DNA of 64,000 nt from Synergistaceae bacterium (GTDB lineage: Bacteria > Synergistota > Synergistia > Synergistales > Aminobacteriaceae). Both the position numbers and the translations under genes were made by a program. The stretch is from the NCBI GenBank assembly GCA_017448795.1, contig JAFSKV010000021.1, positions 52,726 to 116,725 of the forward strand, written 5' to 3'. This document shows positions 1 through 8,211 of the stretch, piece by piece (the stretch's first letter is position 1; every line of letters starts with the position of its first letter). The notes under the pieces were generated by a model. That model searched no databases and was not told the DNA's origin. It saw only the letters and a program-made list of their open reading frames with translations.

Positions 1-717
1 CTGGGATATATGCTCATGGCCGTATTGCTGTCAGGGAACGTGCCGAACTTGCGCCACATTGCTACAGGGGCAACCGTGATATTTCTTTGCGGGTATCTTG
101 ATGACATGTGTTCACTGAGTCCTTTCTTGAGGCTGGGACTTCACATAGGAGCGTCGGCACTCGTTGTGATTCCGCTGGACTTGGGGCTTCTGTCAGCAAT
201 AATCGCCCTCATATGGCTTGCAGGAGTAACGAGCGCGTACAACCTCATCGACGGCATGAACGGCCTGTGTATCTCGATATTCATTGCGTCATCTCTGGCG
301 TTGTTCCTGCTTGGGCGGTCATATCCCGGTATCTACATGGGGGCAATGGCACTCGGTGTATTGTGCTGGAATTTCCCTTCCGCTCAAACTTTTTTGGGGG
401 ACGGGGGAAGTACGTTGCTTGGGTATCTTTTCGCGTCCCATTTCCTGACATCATCGGCGGGAGTCCTGCGAAATTCCGGGATAACGGACTTGCTGATACT
501 GTTTGTGCTTTTCGGGGGAATACCTGTTGTTGACACATTGACAGCGTTCACAAGGAGAATGCTGACGGGCAAATCTCCCTTTTACCCGGACAAGAAGCAC
601 CTTCACCACCTGCTGATCTCACTCACAAACTCGAACGTAATCACAGTAACAATCATACTATCATTACAGGTCATAATGCTTGTGTTAGGCCTGAGATATT
701 ACATGAGGCTGATATGA
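1..717 (+). CDS. wecA: WecA/TagO-like polyprenyl-phosphate GlcNAc-1-phosphate transferase, 5' partial
   Basis: Integral membrane transferase that would move a GlcNAc-1-phosphate from UDP-GlcNAc onto undecaprenyl phosphate, the first step of many surface glycans. The frame is open from base 1, so the N-terminus lies outside the window. Visible family motifs are the Asp pair in GYLDDM, the loop NLIDGMNGL (usually DGxDG, here Asn replaces the second Asp), FLGDGGSTLLG, and the cytoplasmic histidine motif DKKHLHH that separates the WecA/TagO branch from MraY. Several hydrophobic segments run between them. Its stop overlaps the start of wecB by 4 bases (ATGA), so the two are translationally coupled and probably supply a UDP-ManNAc/GlcNAc-based glycan. 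The family is clear; the exact sugar substrate is inferred. Confidence 0.87.
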   Translation: MGYMLMAVLLSGNVPNLRHIATGATVIFLCGYLDDMCSLSPFLRLGLHIGASALVVIPLDLGLLSAIIALIWLAGVTSAYNLIDGMNGLCISIFIASSLALFLLGRSYPGIYMGAMALGVLCWNFPSAQTFLGDGGSTLLGYLFASHFLTSSAGVLRNSGITDLLILFVLFGGIPVVDTLTAFTRRMLTGKSPFYPDKKHLHHLLISLTNSNVITVTIILSLQVIMLVLGLRYYMRLI

Positions 718-1835
718 AGAAAATTGCGTGTGTTGTAGGGACAAGACCCGAAGCGATAAAGATGGCACCCGTGATACTTGAGCTTAGGAAAGACCCGGAA
801 TTTTGCGTTACAGTTTTGGCGACAGGACAGCACACCGACATGCTGCGCCAGGCATTGGACGATTTCGGGATAACTGCTGACTTCAACCTGAACATTATGC
901 GCGACCGCCAGACGTTAGACCATATTACGGCCAGCGTGTTGCAGGGAGTCGGTGAGATTCTTGACGGTAACCCGCAGGACTTGATACTAGTTCACGGGGA
1001 CACGTCGACGACATTCGCGGCGGCATTGGCGGGGTTCTACAGGCATGTGAAGATCGGCCATGTTGAGGCTGGACTGAGGAGTCATGACTTGTGCCTTCCG
1101 TTCCCGGAGGAAGCAAACAGGGTACTAACCGACAGCATAGCGGATATGTTCTTTGCGCCGACAAAGGGAGCTGCTGAGAATCTCAGGCGTGAGGGCAAGC
1201 CGGAGTCAGCAATATACATCACTGGCAACACTGTCATTGATGCGCTGTATGACATACTGAGCCGCCGCAAGGGAATGGATGAGCCGGAATACCTTCGGGG
1301 TGTCGAGACTTGTCCGCTTGTGTTGATGACAGCTCACAGGCGCGAGTCGTGGGGGCAGCCTCTCATAGACATTTGCGGGGCTGTGAAGGACGTAATCCGC
1401 GCGAGGCCTGATGTGATGTTCCTGATACCGATGCACAAGAACCCGACTGTGAGGAACGTAATACGCTCGGAGCTGAGGGACTTTCCCTGCAACGTGATAC
1501 TTACTGAGCCATTGAGCTACCCTGAATTTGTGTACGCAATGAGCAGGTCTGCGTTCATTCTGTCAGACAGCGGGGGAGTCCAAGAGGAAGCAACGGCCAT
1601 CGATAAGCCCGTGCTGATTATGCGGACTGTCTCGGAACGCCCGGAGGCCATCACTGAGGGGACGTGTATTCTTGTCGGGACTGAGCGGGGGAATATCACG
1701 CGTGAGGCTGTGAGAATCCTGAATGAGCCGGGATACATGGCCGCTGTTGTAGGGAAGAACACCAAGCCTTTTGGGGACGGGACAGCGGGGGCGAAGATTC
1801 GTGAGGCTGTGAGGAAGTATCTTGCTGTTGGTTGA
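714..1835 (+). CDS. wecB: UDP-N-acetylglucosamine 2-epimerase (non-hydrolysing)
   Basis: Interconverts UDP-GlcNAc and UDP-ManNAc in the cytoplasm for surface polysaccharide synthesis. The 373 residues match the usual family length. Motifs seen in order are GTRPEAIK near the N-terminus, HGDTSTTFA, HVEAGLRS, PEEANRVLTD, GNTVIDAL, TAHRRES and SDSGGVQEEA, which are the conserved nucleotide-sugar binding segments of WecB/MnaA. The ATG overlaps the stop of the upstream transferase gene. The pairing of a WecA-like transferase with this epimerase supports a ManNAc-containing or teichoic-type linkage unit, although the sugar itself cannot be read from sequence. Confidence 0.95.
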   Translation: MKKIACVVGTRPEAIKMAPVILELRKDPEFCVTVLATGQHTDMLRQALDDFGITADFNLNIMRDRQTLDHITASVLQGVGEILDGNPQDLILVHGDTSTTFAAALAGFYRHVKIGHVEAGLRSHDLCLPFPEEANRVLTDSIADMFFAPTKGAAENLRREGKPESAIYITGNTVIDALYDILSRRKGMDEPEYLRGVETCPLVLMTAHRRESWGQPLIDICGAVKDVIRARPDVMFLIPMHKNPTVRNVIRSELRDFPCNVILTEPLSYPEFVYAMSRSAFILSDSGGVQEEATAIDKPVLIMRTVSERPEAITEGTCILVGTERGNITREAVRILNEPGYMAAVVGKNTKPFGDGTAGAKIREAVRKYLAVG

Positions 1836-1839
1836 TGTC

Positions 1840-3432
1840 ATGGAAGAGCCTGCGGAAGAGACAGTGTCGGAGATAACCCGCCGTTTGTGGTACGCATTGG
1901 GGAGCGGGGAGGCAACGCCTGAGCGCGTGAAGGCGTATATTGATGCCGGGGCTGATGTGAATTACGCGGATATATTCGGTGATACTGTTCTGATGAGAGC
2001 TGTGCGCGGACAAAATACAGAAGTCATAAGAAGCCTTATTGAAGCCGGAGCTGACGTTAATGCCAAATACAAGCGCAACATTGAGGCTTTAGCGGCAAAA
2101 TATCCTTTCAGTGATATGCGTGATTTGTGTAAAGCTGAAGGATGGACCGCTCTTATGGAAGCTGTTGACTCTGACTGTACTCCCGAAATCGCAAAGGCAC
2201 TGCTTGATGCCGGGGCAGATGCAAACGCAAAGTATACTGTGTTCACTGACTCGTATTGGTACGAAGTGAGTGTGCTGATGATTGCGGCCGACAGTAATTA
2301 TCACCCTGAAGTTGCGGAGTTCCTCATCAGTTATGGTGCTGATGTAAACTTTCAGGACGAATACGGCTATACCCCCCTGTCGCAGGCGGTGAAGAGCAAT
2401 GACGCTGACATCGTGAAGATTCTGCTGAAGGCCGGGGCTGATGTTGGAGTCAGATGCTATTATGAATATAACTACGGTGAGTGTTACACATCTGATGCCA
2501 CTCTTCTAATGCTGGCTACAAGGTACGCTACACCGGAAATCATAAAAATCTTGGCTGAAGCAGGCGTTGACATTGAAGCCGAGGACGATTTTGGCGATAA
2601 TGCTTTGATGTGGGCTGTGCGTCATGAAATTGATGAGGAAACTTATCCTGACCCTGACAATGTGAAGGCGTTGCTTGCTTCAGGTGCTGACGTGAACGCT
2701 AGAGGAAATTGCGGCGATACTGCCCTGATTTATTCTGCCAGTGAAGGCGATACCGAAATGATGCAGGTTTTGATTGACGCGGGGGCTGACCTGTACGCTG
2801 ATAACAGATGGGGAAGAACTGCATTAACGGAAGCCGCCAGCCCTGAAGCCATAGAGATTCTGCTTAACTCAAACTTTAACATCAATCATAGGAACAGTAA
2901 CGGCATGACACCATTAATGCAAGCCTGCTATTATGGGAACGGTGAAGCGGCAAAGACTCTCATTAAAGCTGGTGTTGATTTTTGCTGTGGGGGATTCAGC
3001 GTAGACGACAAGAACAGGACAGCTCTTATGTTTGCCTGCTCGCCATACTCAGGTCGTCCCGATATTGAGACTGTGCAAGCTCTGATCAATGCCAAGTTTT
3101 ACGTGAACGCTAAAGACGATGAAGGCAGGACAGCTCTGATGTATGCTGTGAGCTGCGGCAGCGACCCTGGAGTAGTCAAAGCTCTAATCCGTGCAGGCGC
3201 GAACGTCAACGCAAAAGACTCCCGTCTCGGCAAAACCATACTCATGGAAGCCGCAATGAGAGCCAGAAACCCGGAAGTCATAAAGATTCTCATACGTGCA
3301 GGAGCTAATATTGACGCAAGAGACAAAATCGGCAGCACTGTAACTGATTACGCCGACCTGAATCCTAATTCCGGGATCGCCAGCATTCTTGACGGACTGG
3401 ACACAAATACTGAGGGGAATTATCATGCCTGA
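1840..3432 (+). CDS. Ankyrin-repeat protein, about 12 repeats
   Basis: A protein of about 530 residues made almost entirely of ankyrin repeats. The repeat core (A-L-x-A plus L-I-x-A-G-A-D-V-N-A) recurs every 33-45 residues from about residue 20 to the end, with longer insertions around residues 80-110 and 205-225. No signal peptide or enzymatic domain is visible, so a cytoplasmic binding role is the most that can be inferred. Start choice: ATG at 1840 lies just after the wecB stop. A TTG at 1822 in the same frame sits closer to a GAGGAAG sequence and would overlap wecB. The next gene overlaps its 3' end by 8 bases, so the two are probably cotranslated. Two further ankyrin proteins occur at 4432 and at the window end. 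Confidence 0.85.
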   Translation: MEEPAEETVSEITRRLWYALGSGEATPERVKAYIDAGADVNYADIFGDTVLMRAVRGQNTEVIRSLIEAGADVNAKYKRNIEALAAKYPFSDMRDLCKAEGWTALMEAVDSDCTPEIAKALLDAGADANAKYTVFTDSYWYEVSVLMIAADSNYHPEVAEFLISYGADVNFQDEYGYTPLSQAVKSNDADIVKILLKAGADVGVRCYYEYNYGECYTSDATLLMLATRYATPEIIKILAEAGVDIEAEDDFGDNALMWAVRHEIDEETYPDPDNVKALLASGADVNARGNCGDTALIYSASEGDTEMMQVLIDAGADLYADNRWGRTALTEAASPEAIEILLNSNFNINHRNSNGMTPLMQACYYGNGEAAKTLIKAGVDFCCGGFSVDDKNRTALMFACSPYSGRPDIETVQALINAKFYVNAKDDEGRTALMYAVSCGSDPGVVKALIRAGANVNAKDSRLGKTILMEAAMRARNPEVIKILIRAGANIDARDKIGSTVTDYADLNPNSGIASILDGLDTNTEGNYHA

Positions 3433-4309
3433 CGGAGTACAGACAAAGCGAGGCGCGAAGAACACAATATTTCTCGACCTCTTCAGCATCCCAAAGTACA
3501 GGCTTGAGATGGTCAGGACTCTTCACCCGGAAATGACAGACCTTGAGGAGGACGACATAAAGACTGTTACCCTGAACCCTGTAATCCTGAATGGCCAGTA
3601 TAACGATCTGGCATTGCTGGTTAGGGACAAGCTGATAATCTTTGCTGAAGCTCAATCAACGTGGAGCATAAATATTCTGGTTAGAATACTGCTTTACTTG
3701 GCCGGAACGTATCAGGAATATATCACCGTGAAGGATTTGAACGTTTACAGTTCCAAGAAGCTGGCAATACCAGAGCCGGAGTTTTACGTGATATACACTG
3801 GGAGTCGCAAAGCTGTGAAGGACATAATATCGTTGCGGGAAGATTTCTGGGACAACGTGAATCTTCCGCTTGATTTGCGGGTGAAGGTGATACGTTCGGA
3901 GGACAAGGGCGACATAATAGGGCAGTACATAATATTTGCTCATGTTCTCGACAGCCAAATAAAGATTCATGGCCGCACGAAGTTAGCCGCTGAGAATACA
4001 ATTCGTATATGTCAGGATAGCGGAGTCCTGAAGGAATATCTTGACGGCCGCAGAAAGGAGGTTGTTGACATAATGGTGATGCTGTTTGACCAAGATTACG
4101 CGATGGGAGTCTATGGTCGTGAACGTGAAAGAATAGGCGAGAAACGCGGCGAAAAGCGTGGTGTGAAGCAGGGAAAAATACAAGGTGTTGTAGAGGCATG
4201 CCGCAAACTTGGCGCAACGGTTGATGACGCTTTACGCATGATTATGGAGGATTTCGGCCTCTCTCAGGAAGCAGCGTTAAGGCAAATCAGGGAGCTTTGG
4301 GGAAATTGA
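3425..4309 (+). CDS. Rpn/PD-(D/E)XK nuclease family protein
   Basis: A protein of about 294 residues resembling the Rpn family of recombination-promoting nucleases (PDDEXK transposase-like). The segment YNDLALLVRDKLIIFAEAQS supplies an acidic residue followed by E-x-Q, the Rpn version of the PD-(D/E)XK core. The N-terminus carries the phrase K-N-T-I-F-L-D-L-F typical of that group, and the tail has repeated K-R-G-E-K-R-G and K-Q-G-K-I-Q-G blocks often seen in these proteins. ATG at 3425 is chosen because GAGGGG lies 8 bases upstream and the gene then overlaps the ankyrin stop. Such genes are often multicopy and mobile, but no transposon ends are visible here. Its physiological role is unknown. 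Confidence 0.75.
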   Translation: MPDGVQTKRGAKNTIFLDLFSIPKYRLEMVRTLHPEMTDLEEDDIKTVTLNPVILNGQYNDLALLVRDKLIIFAEAQSTWSINILVRILLYLAGTYQEYITVKDLNVYSSKKLAIPEPEFYVIYTGSRKAVKDIISLREDFWDNVNLPLDLRVKVIRSEDKGDIIGQYIIFAHVLDSQIKIHGRTKLAAENTIRICQDSGVLKEYLDGRRKEVVDIMVMLFDQDYAMGVYGRERERIGEKRGEKRGVKQGKIQGVVEACRKLGATVDDALRMIMEDFGLSQEAALRQIRELWGN

Positions 4310-4357
4310 CTCAGGAAAATATTTCCGGCGGGCAGGCGTAAAACTGAGGAGGAAATC

Positions 4358-4435
4358 ATGATTGAATCGTTGTTGTGCGCAGTAATGGTTGTGCTTTTCG
4401 CTTCAGTAGCATTCGAGGGGGCGCAGAGGATTTGA
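4358..4435 (+). CDS. 25-residue hydrophobic peptide upstream of the small ankyrin gene
   Basis: ATG at 4358 is preceded by a strong GAGGAGG ribosome site 4 bases away and encodes 25 residues beginning MIESLLCAVMVVLFASVAFE, which reads as a signal peptide or membrane anchor. Its TGA (4433-4435) overlaps a TTG (4432) that opens the ankyrin frame. Either it is a leader peptide coupled to the next gene, or the two were once one exported ankyrin protein and a frameshift near 4430 split them. The strong ribosome site belongs to this frame rather than to the ankyrin frame. Confidence 0.5.
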   Translation: MIESLLCAVMVVLFASVAFEGAQRI

Positions 4436-4788
4436 AGAAGAACAAGAAAATGTTACCCCAAGAGATTCGTTATATCCTCGACGCGAGGGCGGATGTGGAC
4501 AATGACGGCAAGACGGCTTTAATGCTGGCGGCTCGGCACTATCACTATTGGAATAGCAACCCCGAAGTCATCGAGGCTCTCATTGATGCGGGGGCTGACG
4601 TGAACGCCAAGGGCAATGACGGCTGGACGGCTTTAATGTCGGCGGCATCGGAAGGCAATGCAGAGGTTGCAGAAGTTCTCCTTAAGCATGGCGCGGGCGT
4701 GAACGCTAAGAACAACTACGGCTGGATCGTCCTTGATTACGCAGAAAACGACAGCATCAAGAAACTTATCCTCAACGCCGCGCGGTAA
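4432..4788 (+). CDS. Small ankyrin-repeat protein
   Basis: A protein of about 118 residues with a short N-terminal basic stretch and about three ankyrin repeats (TALMLAARH, IDAGADVNAKGNDGWTALM, LLKHGAGVNAKNNYGW). The frame is open upstream to a GTG at 4375, but the good ribosome site belongs to the 25-codon frame at 4358, so the ankyrin part probably starts at TTG 4432 by coupling or at ATG 4450. If a single frameshift near 4430 is corrected, the product becomes a signal-anchored ankyrin protein of about 143 residues. No enzymatic residues are visible. It lies between the Rpn-like gene and murA, with no clear partner. Confidence 0.68.
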   Translation: MKKNKKMLPQEIRYILDARADVDNDGKTALMLAARHYHYWNSNPEVIEALIDAGADVNAKGNDGWTALMSAASEGNAEVAEVLLKHGAGVNAKNNYGWIVLDYAENDSIKKLILNAAR

Positions 4789-4837
4789 CCACAACATCCC
4801 AAGACAGGAGGAATGACACATAGACAACAAGAACGTA

Positions 4838-6097
4838 ATGAAGATTAACGGAGGCATCCCCCTCAATGGCACGGTCAAGACACAAGGCGCAAAGAATGCT
4901 GCCCTCCCGGTCATGGCCGTATCTCTCCTTCTCAGGGGTGAATCCCTCACCCTCGACAACGTCCCGGACCTATACGACATCCACACGATGATTGAGACCC
5001 TCGAATCACTTGGCGTTGAGGTCGAAGTCAAACGCGACTCTAAGTCCTCACAGGTCATATTCCGCACTCCCGACGAACTCAAGTACGAAGTCTCCGAAGC
5101 ATTGGCCCGGAAAATGCGCGCGTCATCCCTCGTGTTAGGCCCCCTACTCGCCAACTGCGGACGCGTCTCACTCCCATTGCCCGGAGGCTGCTCAATAGGA
5201 AGCCGTCCCATTGATTTGCACCTCAAGGGACTAAAGCAGATGGGCGCGGACATTGAGATTCAGAACGGAGTCGTTCACGCCAGCGTCAAAGGAAGACTCA
5301 GAGGACGACGGATATACCTAGATTTCCCGTCAGTCGGCGCAACAGAAAACCTAATGATGGCCGCTTCACTCGCTCAAGGTGAGACAATCATCGAGAACGT
5401 AGCCCGTGAACCAGAAATCGACAACCTAGCCGCCGTTTTGCGCTGCGTTGGTGTTACTGTTGAGACTGAGGGCGCAGGAGGAGTCAGAATCATCGGCATC
5501 GACAAGGCACACTCAGGCCGTGAACGCGTCATCCCCGACAGGATAGAGGCCTGCACGTACATTCTCGCGGGGATCATGACGAACGGACATATCAAGGTTG
5601 AAGACTTAGTGCCGTCCCACATTGACGCAATACTAGCCAAACTTGAGGAGGCGGGCGCGAAATTCTCCGTCAAGAAAAGCACAGTCGAAATTTTCCCGTC
5701 AAAGAAGAAACTCCATCCCGTCAACGTAAAGACAATGCCATATCCCGGCTTCCCTACCGACTCACAGCCTCAGATGGCCGCCGCTCTGTCAGTCGCAAAA
5801 GGAGTCAGCACAATCGAGGAGAGCGTGTTTCAGGCAAGATTCCTCTACGCGCAGGAGCTTAACCGCATGGGAGCTGACATAAAGATTTCGCGGGATGTCG
5901 CCATAATTCACGGAGTCGACGGCTTGCAGGGTGCGAGCGTGAAGGCTACTGACCTGCGGGCGGGGGCGGCTCTGATTATCGCGGGGCTTGCGGCAAAAGG
6001 TGAGACGAGAGTCGAGGACATGATTCACGTGTGGCGAGGCTATGAGGCTATCGACCAGAAACTCAGGGGGCTAGGCGCGAGGGTTGAGCTTGTCTGA
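4838..6097 (+). CDS. murA: UDP-N-acetylglucosamine 1-carboxyvinyltransferase
   Basis: Transfers enolpyruvate from PEP to UDP-GlcNAc, the committed step of peptidoglycan synthesis. The 419 residues fit the family. Seen are the N-terminal GAKNAALPV segment, RASSLVLGPLLA, and the active-site loop LPGGCSIGSRPIDLH with the fosfomycin-target cysteine at residue 118, then YPGFPTDSQPQ near residue 307. The ATG at 4838 is the first normal start. However, the only strong ribosome site, AGGAGG at 4806-4811, is spaced for an in-frame ATA at 4820, which would add six residues and restore the usual N-terminus. The gene begins a compact run in which most following genes overlap. Confidence 0.95.
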   Translation: MKINGGIPLNGTVKTQGAKNAALPVMAVSLLLRGESLTLDNVPDLYDIHTMIETLESLGVEVEVKRDSKSSQVIFRTPDELKYEVSEALARKMRASSLVLGPLLANCGRVSLPLPGGCSIGSRPIDLHLKGLKQMGADIEIQNGVVHASVKGRLRGRRIYLDFPSVGATENLMMAASLAQGETIIENVAREPEIDNLAAVLRCVGVTVETEGAGGVRIIGIDKAHSGRERVIPDRIEACTYILAGIMTNGHIKVEDLVPSHIDAILAKLEEAGAKFSVKKSTVEIFPSKKKLHPVNVKTMPYPGFPTDSQPQMAAALSVAKGVSTIEESVFQARFLYAQELNRMGADIKISRDVAIIHGVDGLQGASVKATDLRAGAALIIAGLAAKGETRVEDMIHVWRGYEAIDQKLRGLGARVELV

Positions 6098-6905
6098 CAT
6101 CGAGGTTACAGCGTTCATAGGCCCGGCCGGGACAGGCAAGAGCCACAGGGCTACGATGATTGCCCGGCAAAACGGAATCGACGTTATCATTGATGACGGA
6201 CTAGTGATTTCACGCGGAAGAATCCTCGCAGGACGGAGCGCAAAATCTGAGGTCAACAGACTACGTGCCATCAAGCGGGCAATCTTTGAGTTCCCGGAAC
6301 ACAGGGATGAAGTAGCAGGATACCTTGCGAAAAATCCCCCGCCAAAGCTCATGATACTTGCCACATCCGCTGGAATGATAGACAAAATCACCGCACGTCT
6401 CGGACTCAGCCCTCCCGCCAGAATCATCAGCATCACAGACGTGTCAACCCCGGAGGAAATCGAGGCCGCCCTACGTGAGCGCAAGGAGAAGAAACAGCAT
6501 GTCGTCCCAGTGGCAAAAGCTCAGATTCAGCACAACTTCGCCGGAAAACTCGTGAGCCAGATACGGGGCTTCTTCAAGGGCAGGGGCAAGGACGAGTCCA
6601 GCAACACAATCGTAAAGCCTCTCTTCAGCTTCAACGGGCGCGTAACTATAGGTGCTGACGCTCTGCTTCAGATGTGCCGGAAACTCCTTGAGCTGCGCGA
6701 CCACGTCAGGAAAATCCGGGACATCGACATTGAGACCGACGAGGACAGAATTTCACTTAGCATTGAGATTGACCTCAACCTTTCCGGGAGAAGCGCGCTC
6801 TCGATTGCACGGACGCTCCAGCGCAAAATCAGAATGGGACTGAGCTACTTCACAGGAATGGAAATCAGGCAGGTAAACATAAGGGTGAACGAGATATTTC
6901 TATGA
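6090..6905 (+). CDS. P-loop NTPase fused to an Asp23/Gls24-like domain
   Basis: About 271 residues. The first half carries a Walker A motif GPAGTGKS near residue 12 and hydrophobic strands such as KLMILATSAG. A basic linker follows around residues 160-180. The last 90 residues (FNGRVTIGADALLQM, then IDIETDEDRISLSIEIDLNL, ending in a VNIRVNEIFL strand) resemble the Asp23/Gls24 (DUF322) alkaline-shock fold. TTG at 6090 is chosen because GAGGG lies 6 bases upstream; TTG 6084 is an alternative. The gene overlaps murA by 8 bases and the next gene by 4. The function is unknown; the position among envelope genes suggests a role in cell-wall or lipid homeostasis. Confidence 0.72.
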   Translation: MSDIEVTAFIGPAGTGKSHRATMIARQNGIDVIIDDGLVISRGRILAGRSAKSEVNRLRAIKRAIFEFPEHRDEVAGYLAKNPPPKLMILATSAGMIDKITARLGLSPPARIISITDVSTPEEIEAALRERKEKKQHVVPVAKAQIQHNFAGKLVSQIRGFFKGRGKDESSNTIVKPLFSFNGRVTIGADALLQMCRKLLELRDHVRKIRDIDIETDEDRISLSIEIDLNLSGRSALSIARTLQRKIRMGLSYFTGMEIRQVNIRVNEIFL

Positions 6906-7504
6906 GCATAGACATCAATGAAGCATGGGATGAACTGAAGCGCAGGGTCTCCGAGTGCCAGAAGTGCGGACTGTGCAAGAAGAGGAACAAGACTGTTTTC
7001 GGCGAGGGCCCGACTGATTGCCGGGTCGTGATTGTGGGGGAAGGGCCGGGAGCTGATGAGGACGCTACAGGGAAGCCGTTTGTCGGTAAAGCAGGCCAGC
7101 TTCTCACAAGTATTCTTGAGGACGGAGGGAAAATCCCGCGCAACACCCTCTACATAACCAACACGGTGAAGTGCCGACCCCCTGAAAATAGGAATCCCAC
7201 AAAGGAAGAAGCACAGGCTTGCAGTGAGTTCTTGGAGGCGCAGCTGCTGCTGCTTCACCCGGATATTGTCGTTACTTTGGGCAACATTCCGACACAGTTT
7301 CTCCTCAAGACGACTCAGGGCATAACCAGCCTGCGGGGGACTTGGGTTAACTGGCGGGGGATAAAACTCTTCCCGATGTTTCACCCAAGCTATCTTCTCA
7401 GGAACGAATCCCGCGCACCAGGAAGCCCCAAATATCTCACGTGGCAGGACGTTAAGGCACTCAAGGCAGAAATCGACAAACTACAAGGAGCTGACACGCT
7501 ATGA
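6902..7504 (+). CDS. Uracil-DNA glycosylase, family 4 (Fe-S type)
   Basis: Removes uracil from DNA at the start of base excision repair. The 200 residues match the iron-sulfur UDG family. N-terminal cysteines (C19, C22, C25 in ECQKCGLCKK) and the later TVKCRPP and EAQACSEFL cysteines would hold the 4Fe-4S cluster. GEGPGADEDATGKPFVGKAG is the catalytic/glycine-rich motif and MFHPSYLLRN the C-terminal His motif. It overlaps the upstream fusion gene by 4 bases and uppS by 4 bases, so it is inside the cell-envelope operon; the pairing looks like operon packing rather than a shared pathway. Confidence 0.93.
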   Translation: MSIDINEAWDELKRRVSECQKCGLCKKRNKTVFGEGPTDCRVVIVGEGPGADEDATGKPFVGKAGQLLTSILEDGGKIPRNTLYITNTVKCRPPENRNPTKEEAQACSEFLEAQLLLLHPDIVVTLGNIPTQFLLKTTQGITSLRGTWVNWRGIKLFPMFHPSYLLRNESRAPGSPKYLTWQDVKALKAEIDKLQGADTL

Positions 7505-8211
7505 CAGACACAAAGAATGAAACACGAGTCCCGCGTCATCTTGCAATAATTCTCGACGGCAACGGACGCTGGGCAAAACGCAGGAACCTTCCCCGCCTCA
7601 TGGGACACAGGGCAGGACTAAGAAAGCTCGAAGACATGGTGAGGCTCGTCAAGCGCGAGGGCATACGCTATTTCTCGGTCTACGCTTTCTCGACGGAAAA
7701 CTGGAACAGGCCAATCATGGAAGTTACCGGGCTGATGAGGCTTTTCGGGTACTATCTCAGGCGCAAGGTCGACGAGGTCAAGGCTGAGGGCGCGAGGATA
7801 CGCTTCTGCGGCCGCAAGGACAGAATCCCGGACGAGCTGCGCGAACAAATGGCGTGGGCGGAAGACTACACGAAGGACGAGAAGATACTGGACTTCATCC
7901 TCTGCATCAATTACGGCGGCAGGGCTGAAATCATCGACGCTGTGAACTCGCTCATTGAGTCCGGCGCGAAACCCCCGGTAACAGAACAAGACCTGCGCAA
8001 CCACTTCTACCTTCCTGACGTGCCAGACCCCGACCTCATCATCAGGACGAGCGGCGAGCTGAGACTGAGCAACTTCTGGCTGTGGGAGAGCGCGTACAGT
8101 GAGTACTATTTCACCGATATACACTGGCCGGATTTCGGGTATGACGAACTCCGCAAGGCGCTGGACAGCTACGCGGGAAGGGAGCGTCGTTATGGCGGGC
8201 TTAAGGGCTGA
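7501..8211 (+). CDS. uppS: Isoprenyl transferase (undecaprenyl diphosphate synthase)
   Basis: Condenses isopentenyl diphosphate onto farnesyl diphosphate to make the C55 carrier lipid. The 236 residues include LDGNGRWAKRR with the catalytic Asp19, the FSTENWNRP segment, and the C-terminal pair RTSGELRLSNFWLWES and DIHWPDF, which are hallmarks of cis-prenyltransferases. It begins 4 bases inside the UDG gene and ends 20 bases inside cdsA. The order uppS-cdsA-dxr is the classical envelope/isoprenoid arrangement. Confidence 0.96.
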   Translation: MTDTKNETRVPRHLAIILDGNGRWAKRRNLPRLMGHRAGLRKLEDMVRLVKREGIRYFSVYAFSTENWNRPIMEVTGLMRLFGYYLRRKVDEVKAEGARIRFCGRKDRIPDELREQMAWAEDYTKDEKILDFILCINYGGRAEIIDAVNSLIESGAKPPVTEQDLRNHFYLPDVPDPDLIIRTSGELRLSNFWLWESAYSEYYFTDIHWPDFGYDELRKALDSYAGRERRYGGLKG

